The notes below the pieces were generated by a model. That model did not search any database, was not told the DNA's origin, and saw nothing but the letters and a program-made list of their open reading frames with translations. The translations under genes were made by a program, and so were the position numbers. A DNA stretch of 64,000 nucleotides, from the NCBI GenBank assembly GCA_030824075.1, contig JAVBYJ010000015.1:27206-91205 (forward strand). The letters are read 5' to 3'. The number at the start of each line of letters is the position of its first letter. The first letter of the stretch is position 1. The DNA comes from Geothrix sp. Lineage in GTDB: Bacteria; Acidobacteriota; Holophagae; Holophagales; Holophagaceae. Positions 45,048 through 52,646 of this stretch are shown piece by piece.

Positions 45048-46040
45048 TTAGGGCTTCCATCCATTGAGGATGCGCATGTAGTTGGCCCGTGTGAAGGCCT
45101 GGGGATTCGGGGACTTGAGAAGGCTCATGCTGCCGCGAGCCTGGGCCAGAGATTCGTATTCATGCTCTTCAAGCCATTCGGTCAGGCCCGCTCGGGTCTG
45201 GGCCAGGCGCTCGGGACCGTGGATGAGCAGGGCGGACACCATCTGGACCGCATCCGCGCCCGCCATGACCGCCTTGAGGGCGCCGATGCCATCATGCACG
45301 CCCCCGGTGACGGCGAGGCTGCCCTTCACATGGCCATGCAGCACCGCCAGCCAGCGCAAGCGGAGGAGCAGGTCCGAGGGACCGGAGAGCTGGAGGCTGG
45401 GCTCGGCCAGGAGTTCTTCCACATTGATATCGGGCTGGAAGAACCGGTTGAACAGAACCAGGCCATCGGCGCCCGCGGCTTCCAGTTCCACGGCGAAGTG
45501 CGCCAGGGCTGAGAAGAAGGGCGAAAGCTTCACAGCAACCGGAATCTTCACTTCAGACTTTACGGCGCGAACGATGTCGAGGGTGCGCTTCTCGACCTCG
45601 GATGAGGATTCCTTCGCGTCCGTCGGAATGTAATAGACGTTCAGTTCCAGGGCATCCGCACCGGCTTCCTGCATGAGCTTGCCGTAGCGCAGCCAACCTG
45701 CGGGCGTGGTGCCATTCAGGGAGGCGATGACTGGAACGGCCACGGCCTCCTTGATGCGGTGGATCTGCTCGAGGTACTTTTCGGGCCCCAGGCGGAATTC
45801 GTCGGGCTGCGGGAAGAAGGAGATGGCTTCTGCGCTGGTGTTCGAAGACAGCTCCATGTCCATGATGGTGCCCTGCTCTTCGCGGGTGATCTGCTCCTCG
45901 AAGAGCGAGTGCATCACGATGGCGGAGGCGCCTGCGTCTTCCAGGCGCTTCACCATGCCCATGTCATCCACCATGGGGGAGGCGCCCGCCATGAGCGGGT
46001 GGGCGAGCTTGAGGCCGAGGTAGGTGGTCGAGAGGTTCAT
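45048..46040 (-). CDS. Dihydroorotate dehydrogenase-like protein
   Basis: The 330-residue flavin TIM-barrel protein has LAHPLMAGASPMVDDMGMVKRL, VPVIASLNGTTPAGWLRYGK, ALELNVYYIPTD, PVAVKLSPFFSAL and VTGGVHDGIGALKAVMAGAD. This DHOD-like subgroup is often encoded beside pyruvate:ferredoxin oxidoreductase, and its true substrate is not established; it is probably not the pyrimidine enzyme. The ATG at 46040 follows the nifJ stop by 11 bp, with AAGGGTGA as SD, so the two form an operon. Confidence 0.85.
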   Translation of the reverse strand: MNLSTTYLGLKLAHPLMAGASPMVDDMGMVKRLEDAGASAIVMHSLFEEQITREEQGTIMDMELSSNTSAEAISFFPQPDEFRLGPEKYLEQIHRIKEAVAVPVIASLNGTTPAGWLRYGKLMQEAGADALELNVYYIPTDAKESSSEVEKRTLDIVRAVKSEVKIPVAVKLSPFFSALAHFAVELEAAGADGLVLFNRFFQPDINVEELLAEPSLQLSGPSDLLLRLRWLAVLHGHVKGSLAVTGGVHDGIGALKAVMAGADAVQMVSALLIHGPERLAQTRAGLTEWLEEHEYESLAQARGSMSLLKSPNPQAFTRANYMRILNGWKP

Positions 46041-46051
46041 GGGGTCACCCT

Positions 46052-49000
46052 TCACTTGGCCGTGACGGACAGCTTGGCGAGCTGTTCGTAGACGGAATAG
46101 CGGTTGGTGGTATCAAGCTGGGCCTGATCCATCAGCTTCTTGAAGTGCTCGGGGTTCTGCTGCTCGATCATGCGGTAGCGGGTTTCATTCCGGGCGTACT
46201 GGAGCAGGGGAATCTTCGGCGCGGTGGAATCCATCTGCAGGGGAATCTCGCCCTTCTCCAGCCGACGGGGATCGAAGCGGAACAGCGGCCAGTGACCGCA
46301 ATCCACGGCCAGCTTCTGCTGTTCGCAACCATGGGCCAGATCGTAGCCGTGGGCGATGCAGTGGCTGTAGGCCAGGATGAGGCTGGGTCCGTTGTAGGAC
46401 TCGGCTTCCTGGAAGGCCTTGACCGTCTGCGCGTCACGGAAGCCGAAGGCGACCTTGGCGACGTAGATGCCGCCGTAGCTCATGGCGATCATGGCCATGT
46501 CCTTCTTGGGCATGCTCTTGCCGGCCATGGCAAACTTGGCGCCCGCACCCATGGGCGTGGACTTGGAGGCCTGACCGCCGGTGTTGGAGTAGACCTCGGT
46601 GTCGAGCACCAGCACGTTCACGTTGCGGCCCGTGGAGAGGACGTGATCGAGTCCGCCGTAGCCGATGTCGTAGGCCCAACCGTCACCACCCACGATCCAG
46701 ACGCTCTTGTTGACCAGGTAGTCGGCCAGGTCGTAGAGCATCTTCGCCTCGGGTTCCTTGAGGCCAACCAGCTTCTGCTTGAGGGCTTCCACCCGTTCGC
46801 GCTGGATCTTGATGCCGGCTTCGGTGGTCTGGTCGGCGGTGGCGATGCTGGCGATGAGTTCATCGCCAAGCTTGGCGGAGAGGCGATGCATCAGTTCAAG
46901 GGCGAACTCCTGGTGCTTGTCCACCGAGAGGCGCATGCCCAGACCGAATTCCGCATTGTCCTCGAAGAGGCTGTTGGCCCAGGCGGGGCCGCGGCCGTCC
47001 TTGTTGGTGGTGTAGGGGGTCGTCGGCAGGTTGCCGCCGTAGATGCTGGAGCAGCCCGTGGCGTTGGCGATGAGGGTGCGGTCGCCGAAGAGCTGGGTGA
47101 GCAGCTTGATGTAGGGCGTTTCGCCGCAGCCGGAGCAGGCGCCGCTGTATTCGAAGAGGGGCTCCAGGAACTGACTGCCCTTCATGTCCAGCTTCACCGT
47201 GGTGCGATCCACTTCGGGGAGGTTGAGGAAGAAATCGAAGTTGGCCACTTCGGCTTCGCGCAGCGGAGCCTGGGCGACCATGTCGATGGCCTTGTGCTTG
47301 GGGTTGCTCTTGTCCTTCGCGGGGCAGACTTCGACGCACAAGGTGCAGCCTGTGCAGTCCTCAGGCGCCACCTGGATGGTGTATTTCTGGCCCTTGTACT
47401 CGGCGCCCTTGTAGTCCACGGCCTTGAACGTGCCGGGGGCGCCAGCCAGTTCGGCCGGCTGGTAGACCTTGGCGCGGATGGCGGCGTGGGGGCAGACCAT
47501 CACGCACTTGTTGCACTGAATGCAAATGCCGGAATCCCACTCGGGGATCTCGAGGGCGATGTTGCGCTTCTCCCACTTGGTGGTGCCCACAGGCCAGGTG
47601 CCATCAATGGGGAAGGCACTGACGGGCAGCAGGTCACCCTTGCCCTCCATCATCACGGCCGTGACACGCTGGACGAAGTCCGGGGCTTCGGTGGAGACCA
47701 TGGGGGGCCGCACGCGGGTGGAACTCACAGTCCCGGGGACCTTCACTTCGTAGAGATGGGCCAGGGTTTCGTCCACGGCCAGGAAGTTCTGCTGGACGAC
47801 CGCATCCCCCTTCTTGCCGTAGGTCTTCTTGATGGCCTTCTTGATCTGGGCGATGGCCTCCTCGCGGGGCAGCACGCCGGAGATGGCGAAGAAGCAGGTC
47901 TGCATGATGGTGTTGATGCGCACGCCCATGCCGGTGTTCTTGGCCACTTCGTAGGCGTCGATCACGAAGAACTTGAGCTTCTTCTCGACGATGGCCTCCT
48001 GCACTTCCTGGGGCAGGGTCTCCCATACGTTGTCTTTGTCGTGGGGCGTGTTCAGCAGGAAGGTCGCGCCGGGTCCGGCGGCTTCGAGCATCTCGTACTT
48101 GTCGAGGAAGCTGGTCTGGTGGCAGGCGATGAAGTTCGCCTTGGTCACCAGGTAGGCGCTCTTGATGGGGCGGGGGCCGAAACGCAGGTGACTGATGGTG
48201 ATGGCGCCGGACTTCTTGGAGTCGTAGACGAAGTAGCCCTGGCCGTAGTTGTCAGTCTCTTCCGCGATGATCTTGATGGAGTTCTTGTTGGCGCCCACCG
48301 TGCCATCGGCGCCCAGACCGTAGAAGAGGGCGCGGGTCACATCCGCGGGTTCCACATCGAAGCTGGCGTCGTAGGTCAGCGAGCTGTGGCTGATGTCGTC
48401 CATGATGCCGATGGTGAAGTGGTTCTTCGGCTTGTCCTTGGCCAGGTTCTCGTAGATGGCCTTGACCATGGCCGGGGTGAATTCCTTGGAGGACAGGCCG
48501 TAGCGCCCGCCCACGACGATGGGATCGAGTGTGGTGTGACCCTCTTCGCGGCCCTCGCGCAGGGCGGCGATCACGTCCAGGTGCATGGGATCCGCGGGGG
48601 AGCCAGGCTCCTTGCAGCGATCCATGACGGCCAGCTTCTTCACGGAGGCGGGCAGGGCGCGGACGAACTCGGAGATGGCGAAGGGCCGGTAGAGGCGAAC
48701 CTTCAGGACGCCCACCTTCTCGCCCTGCTTCATGGCCCATTCCACATATTCATGCGTGGTGTCGCAGCCGGAGCCCATGATGACGACCACGCGCTCGGCC
48801 TCGGGGTGCCCGAAGTAGTCGTAGAGACGGTACTGACGGCCCACCAGGGCGCCGAAGCGGTCCATCTCCTGCTGCACGAGCGCCGGGAAGGCCTCGTAGT
48901 AGGGGGTGCAGGCTTCGCGGGCCTGGAAGAAGGTGTCGGGGTTCTGGGCGGTGCCGCGGATCACCGGATGGTCGGGAGTAAGGGCCATCTTGCGGAATGA

Positions 49001-49606
49001 GGCCACCAGGTCATCCGGCACCATATGGTGGAGGTCCTCGTCGTTCAGGATCTCGATCTTGGCCACCTCGTGGCTGGTGCGGAAGCCGTCGAAGAAGTGG
49101 AGGATGGGCACGCGGCTGCGCAGGGTGGCGGCATGGCAGATGGCCGCGAAATCGTGGGCCTGCTGCACGCTTTCCGAGGAAAGCATGGCGAAGCCGGTCA
49201 TGCGGCAGGACATCACGTCCGAGTGATCGCCGAAGATGCTCAGGGCGTGGGCGGCCAGGGTGCGGGCGGTGACGTGCATGCAGAAGGGCGTCAGCTCGCC
49301 GGCGATCTTGTACATGTTCGGGATCATCAGGAGCAGACCCTGGGACGCCGTGAAGGTCGTCGTGAGGCTGCCGGCCTGGAGGGCACCGTGGACCGCGCCT
49401 GCGGCGCCGCCTTCGGACTGCATCTCCATGACCGAGGGGATGCTCTTCCAGATGTTGGTTTTCCCCTGGGAACTCCACTCATCGGCCCACTCGCCCATGT
49501 TCGAGGAGGGCGTGATGGGATAGATGGCGATGACCTCGCTGAGGCGATGGGCGACTGAGGCGGTAGCCTCATTTCCATCCAGGGTTTTAACGATGCGTGG
49601 GGTCAT
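46052..49606 (-). CDS. nifJ: Pyruvate:ferredoxin (flavodoxin) oxidoreductase
   Basis: This 1184-residue single-chain enzyme oxidises pyruvate with CoA to acetyl-CoA and reduces ferredoxin. Domains in order: pyrimidine-binding (DGNEATASVAHRLSEVIAIYPITPSSNMGEWA), domain III with GSGCDTTHEYVEWA, the gamma-like domain (FGLGADGTVGANKNSIKIIAE region), a ferredoxin domain with CIQCNKCVMVCPH and CTGCTLCVEVCPAK, and the TPP domain with CSGCGETPYIKLL and TGCSSIYGGNLPTTPY. AAGGAG lies 6-7 bp before the ATG at 49606; the frame extends to 49687 but without an SD. A GATGTATCA motif lies 67 bp upstream. Confidence 0.95.
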   Translation of the reverse strand: MTPRIVKTLDGNEATASVAHRLSEVIAIYPITPSSNMGEWADEWSSQGKTNIWKSIPSVMEMQSEGGAAGAVHGALQAGSLTTTFTASQGLLLMIPNMYKIAGELTPFCMHVTARTLAAHALSIFGDHSDVMSCRMTGFAMLSSESVQQAHDFAAICHAATLRSRVPILHFFDGFRTSHEVAKIEILNDEDLHHMVPDDLVASFRKMALTPDHPVIRGTAQNPDTFFQAREACTPYYEAFPALVQQEMDRFGALVGRQYRLYDYFGHPEAERVVVIMGSGCDTTHEYVEWAMKQGEKVGVLKVRLYRPFAISEFVRALPASVKKLAVMDRCKEPGSPADPMHLDVIAALREGREEGHTTLDPIVVGGRYGLSSKEFTPAMVKAIYENLAKDKPKNHFTIGIMDDISHSSLTYDASFDVEPADVTRALFYGLGADGTVGANKNSIKIIAEETDNYGQGYFVYDSKKSGAITISHLRFGPRPIKSAYLVTKANFIACHQTSFLDKYEMLEAAGPGATFLLNTPHDKDNVWETLPQEVQEAIVEKKLKFFVIDAYEVAKNTGMGVRINTIMQTCFFAISGVLPREEAIAQIKKAIKKTYGKKGDAVVQQNFLAVDETLAHLYEVKVPGTVSSTRVRPPMVSTEAPDFVQRVTAVMMEGKGDLLPVSAFPIDGTWPVGTTKWEKRNIALEIPEWDSGICIQCNKCVMVCPHAAIRAKVYQPAELAGAPGTFKAVDYKGAEYKGQKYTIQVAPEDCTGCTLCVEVCPAKDKSNPKHKAIDMVAQAPLREAEVANFDFFLNLPEVDRTTVKLDMKGSQFLEPLFEYSGACSGCGETPYIKLLTQLFGDRTLIANATGCSSIYGGNLPTTPYTTNKDGRGPAWANSLFEDNAEFGLGMRLSVDKHQEFALELMHRLSAKLGDELIASIATADQTTEAGIKIQRERVEALKQKLVGLKEPEAKMLYDLADYLVNKSVWIVGGDGWAYDIGYGGLDHVLSTGRNVNVLVLDTEVYSNTGGQASKSTPMGAGAKFAMAGKSMPKKDMAMIAMSYGGIYVAKVAFGFRDAQTVKAFQEAESYNGPSLILAYSHCIAHGYDLAHGCEQQKLAVDCGHWPLFRFDPRRLEKGEIPLQMDSTAPKIPLLQYARNETRYRMIEQQNPEHFKKLMDQAQLDTTNRYSVYEQLAKLSVTAK

Positions 49607-49671
49607 GGTTGGCTCCTTCCGGGAGGCCCTTGGGGTGGGTCCGGCAATGGGTATCAGGATAGAAATCGCGC

Positions 49672-49682
49672 CTGATACATCA
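49672..49682 (-). promoter_or_regulatory. GATGTATCA motif upstream of nifJ
   Basis: GATGTATCA on the minus strand (TGATACATC on the plus, 49673-49681) recurs upstream of the Tat-epimerase gene (7669-7677) and, as GATGTATGA, upstream of the carboxyltransferase gene (5849-5857). It may be an operator or extended -10 element shared by the three genes. Confidence 0.3.
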
Positions 49683-49723
49683 TACAAGATGAAACGGTCG
49701 ATTTCGTCACAAAGGTCAGGTGG

Positions 49724-52504
49724 TCAGACCGCGGCCTGAGGCTCCCCGGTAAGGCGTTGATGGATGGCCGCGGCGGCCCGGCGGCCCTGGCCCATGGCCA
49801 GAATCACCGTGGCGCCGCCGGTGATCACATCCCCCCCGGCGAACACGCCCGGCAGAGAGGTCTCGCCGGTTTCATTGTCGACCACCACCACGCCCCCCTT
49901 GAGGGTCCGCAGGCCCTTTTCGGTCATGGCCAGGAGGGGGTTCACATCGAAGCCCAGCGCGACCACCAGGGTTTCGCAGGGGATGATGATCCGCTCATCG
50001 GTCATCTTGGGGCTGCGGCGGCCGTCGGGACCGGGTTCGCCCAGTTCCATCACGGCGCACTCGGCGTGGGTCATCCAGCCCTTTTCATTCCCATGGAGCT
50101 GCACGGGGGTGGTGAGGAACTTGAACTCGACGCCCTCTTCATGGGCGTGCTCCAGCTCCTCTTTGCGGGCGGTGGATTCCTTGACCGTGCGGCGGTAGAC
50201 CACCGTCACATGCTCGGCGCCCATGCGGCGGGCGGCTCGGGCGGCGTCCATGGCCGTATTGCCCGCGCCCACGATGATGACGTTCTTCCCGACGGTCACA
50301 GGTGTGCCGTAGGCGGGAAAGAGGTCGGCGCGCATGAGGTTGATGCGGGTAAGGAACTCATTGGCGGTATAGACGCCCTTGTACTCCTCGCCCGGGATGC
50401 CCATCATCTTGGGCAGGCCAGCGCCGGTACCCATGAAGATGGCGTCGTTCTCCTGGCGGAGGTCTTCAAGTGTCATGCTGCGGCCCACCAGGGTGTTCAT
50501 GATGAACTTCACGCCCAGGCGCCGCAGGTTATCCACTTCCTGATCCACGATCTTGTTGGGCAGGCGGAATTCAGGGATGCCGTAGAGCATCACGCCGCCG
50601 GGCTTGTGAAGGGCGTCGTAGACCGTGACCTGGTGGCCCTTCTTGATGAGTTCACCGGCGACGGTGAGACCCGCGGGGCCAGCGCCGATGACAGCCACCT
50701 TCTTGCCGGTGGAGGCTTCGATCGGAGGCAGCTCGGTGGAGCCCAGCATGGAATCGGCGGCGAAACGCTCCAGGCGGCCGATGGAGACGGGATCCCCCTT
50801 GATGCCCACCACGCACTTAATCTCGCACTGCTTCTCCTGGGGGCAGACCCGGCCGCAGACGGAGCCCAGGGAGGAACTTTCCTTGATGACCCGGGCGGCC
50901 CCCTGCGGATTGTCCAGCACGATCTGCAGCAGGAAGGCGGGGATGTTGATGCTCACCGGGCAGCCTTCGATGCAGGCCGGGTGCTTGCACATGATGCAGC
51001 GGGCGGCTTCCAGCTTTGCCTGTTCGGGTGACAGGCCCAGGCTCACCTCGTCGAAGTTGCAGACGCGAAGTTCGGGCGGCTGGCAGGCCATCTCCTGGCG
51101 GGGGATCTTCATCTTCTGGCTGGGCTTGATGGCCCCCAGATCCAGGTTCTTCCAGTCAGCCAGATCGGTGACAGGAGCGTTCAGGTACTGGGAGTAGTCC
51201 ACGGGCCCCGTGGCCGCCACGCGGCCGATCTTGCATTCCGAGGGGTCGCAGACTTCCTTCTCCTCCGTTTTGTACCAATCCTGGCGATTGCGGAGCATGT
51301 TGAAGTCCACCTTGTGGCCATCGAAGTCAGGGCCGTCGAAGCAGGCGAACTTGGTTTCGCCGCCCACGCTGACGCGGCAACCACCGCACATGCCGGTGCC
51401 GTCCACCATGAGGGCGTTGAGACTCACCAGGGTGAAGATGCCATGGGGCTTGGTCAGGTCGGCCACGGCCCGCATCATGGGCAGGGGGCCCACGGCCACC
51501 ACCTGGGCGACCTTCTCTCGCGCAATGATGTCCTTGAGGGCGTCGGTGACCAGGCCCTTCCGGCCCAGGCTGCCATCATCCGTGGTGACGATCAGTTCAG
51601 CGGAAGCCGCGCCCAGTTCGTCCGCGAGCAGCACGCGTTCCAGGCTCCGTCCCCCCAGGATGGTGAGGACGCGGCGGCCCTTGGCGTGGAGTTCCTCGGC
51701 GGCGGGGAGGATGGCGGCCGAACCGTACCCGCCCGCCATCAGCACGATGGTGCCTTCCTCCACCAGCTCGGTCGGCGTGCCCATGGGACCGGCCACGGCA
51801 TAGAGGCGTTCACCGGCGCTGAGTTTGCCCATGGCCTGAGTGGTGGAGCCCACCTCCTGCATGATGAAGTGGATGTAGCCCTTCCGGGCGTCGCCGCCGG
51901 CCAGGGTGAGGGGGATGCGCTCGCTTTCAGGGAAGGGCGCGACCATGAAGAACTGGCCGGGCTTGCGGCCCCGGGCCACCTGGGGGGCCTGCACGATGAA
52001 GGACCAGGTCTCCGGGGCGATGAGCTTCTTCTCCAGGATCAGGTAGCCATCCTGGGTTTCGTCCTCGGACCAGTAGAGCGACTTGCCCTTGAGGAGGGGC
52101 AGCATGAGGTGTTCCTCGGCCTCGATGTGGTCGCGGATCAGGTCCACCAGGCGCTGGCCCAGCAGGGTGAGGGAGCGGGGGGCGCGCACCTGGCCTTCGC
52201 TGATCTCTGAGAGCATCTGCAGATTCAGGTCCCACATCTGGCGGTGGTCCTCGTGGAGGCGCTGGTACAGAGATTCGGCGCCGATCTCCTCCAGCAAGGG
52301 GAACAGCTCCCTCTCCTCGGCCTCGTTGTGGGGCCGCAGCACCTCGAAGACCCAGCGGGCCCCTCGATCCACCTCCTTCCAGTCCCCGGCGCCCAGCGCA
52401 TCGGCCATGCGGGTCAGCCGGTTCAGGGCCTCCTCATGGGTGACGTGCCAGTTGGGGGTGGGAAGGTTGCCGGCGCTGATCTGCGGAGCGGAAGTGTCGG
52501 ACAT
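49724..52504 (-). CDS. Hemerythrin-NfnA-NfnB triple fusion
   Basis: The 926-residue protein joins three units. Residues 18-140 form a hemerythrin-like four-helix bundle with candidate iron ligands H23, H59/E63, H84 and H126/E130. Residues about 155-440 form a ferredoxin-NADP reductase-like domain ending in a [2Fe-2S] site (GTGMCGGCRV, then FACFDGPDFDGH), as in NfnA/SudB. The rest is an NfnB/GltD-like flavoprotein with CIMCKHPACIEGCP, VCGRVCPQEKQCEIKC, GAGPAGLTVAGELIKKGHQV and GAGNTAMDAARAARRMG. It may bifurcate electrons between ferredoxin and NAD(P)H, with the hemerythrin part sensing or binding O2 or NO. The next gene downstream is nifJ. A Crp-like box lies upstream. Confidence 0.88.
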   Translation of the reverse strand: MSDTSAPQISAGNLPTPNWHVTHEEALNRLTRMADALGAGDWKEVDRGARWVFEVLRPHNEAEERELFPLLEEIGAESLYQRLHEDHRQMWDLNLQMLSEISEGQVRAPRSLTLLGQRLVDLIRDHIEAEEHLMLPLLKGKSLYWSEDETQDGYLILEKKLIAPETWSFIVQAPQVARGRKPGQFFMVAPFPESERIPLTLAGGDARKGYIHFIMQEVGSTTQAMGKLSAGERLYAVAGPMGTPTELVEEGTIVLMAGGYGSAAILPAAEELHAKGRRVLTILGGRSLERVLLADELGAASAELIVTTDDGSLGRKGLVTDALKDIIAREKVAQVVAVGPLPMMRAVADLTKPHGIFTLVSLNALMVDGTGMCGGCRVSVGGETKFACFDGPDFDGHKVDFNMLRNRQDWYKTEEKEVCDPSECKIGRVAATGPVDYSQYLNAPVTDLADWKNLDLGAIKPSQKMKIPRQEMACQPPELRVCNFDEVSLGLSPEQAKLEAARCIMCKHPACIEGCPVSINIPAFLLQIVLDNPQGAARVIKESSSLGSVCGRVCPQEKQCEIKCVVGIKGDPVSIGRLERFAADSMLGSTELPPIEASTGKKVAVIGAGPAGLTVAGELIKKGHQVTVYDALHKPGGVMLYGIPEFRLPNKIVDQEVDNLRRLGVKFIMNTLVGRSMTLEDLRQENDAIFMGTGAGLPKMMGIPGEEYKGVYTANEFLTRINLMRADLFPAYGTPVTVGKNVIIVGAGNTAMDAARAARRMGAEHVTVVYRRTVKESTARKEELEHAHEEGVEFKFLTTPVQLHGNEKGWMTHAECAVMELGEPGPDGRRSPKMTDERIIIPCETLVVALGFDVNPLLAMTEKGLRTLKGGVVVVDNETGETSLPGVFAGGDVITGGATVILAMGQGRRAAAAIHQRLTGEPQAAV

Positions 52505-52579
52505 GGAGGCCTCCAGATCCGTTCAGCATGGAATGTCCAGCGCGTGATTTCTGTGTCTAAAAACCTAAATGGGAACACT

Positions 52580-52595
52580 TGTGATCCCTGGCACA
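52580..52595. promoter_or_regulatory. Crp-like box upstream of the hemerythrin-Nfn gene
   Basis: TGTGATCCCTGGCACA fits TGTGA-N6-TCACA with one mismatch. It lies 76 bp upstream of the gene start, a position suited to activation. The remaining spacer up to 52646 is AT-rich and holds the pair ATCATT / AATGAT. Confidence 0.5.
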
Positions 52596-52646
52596 GAGCC
52601 CTTTTATCGCAAGGACTTGGTTATCATTATTAATATGCCAGAATGA

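Noticed and set aside
46145..49000. A 951-codon open frame on the strand opposite nifJ
   Set aside because: Translation has low-complexity Gly/His/Val-rich composition typical of antisense frames in GC-rich genes; nifJ on the other strand has full domain motifs and an SD.
52588..52605. Sigma-54 promoter at CTGGCAC
   Set aside because: The expected TTGC element at the -12 position is absent and the orientation does not face a gene.
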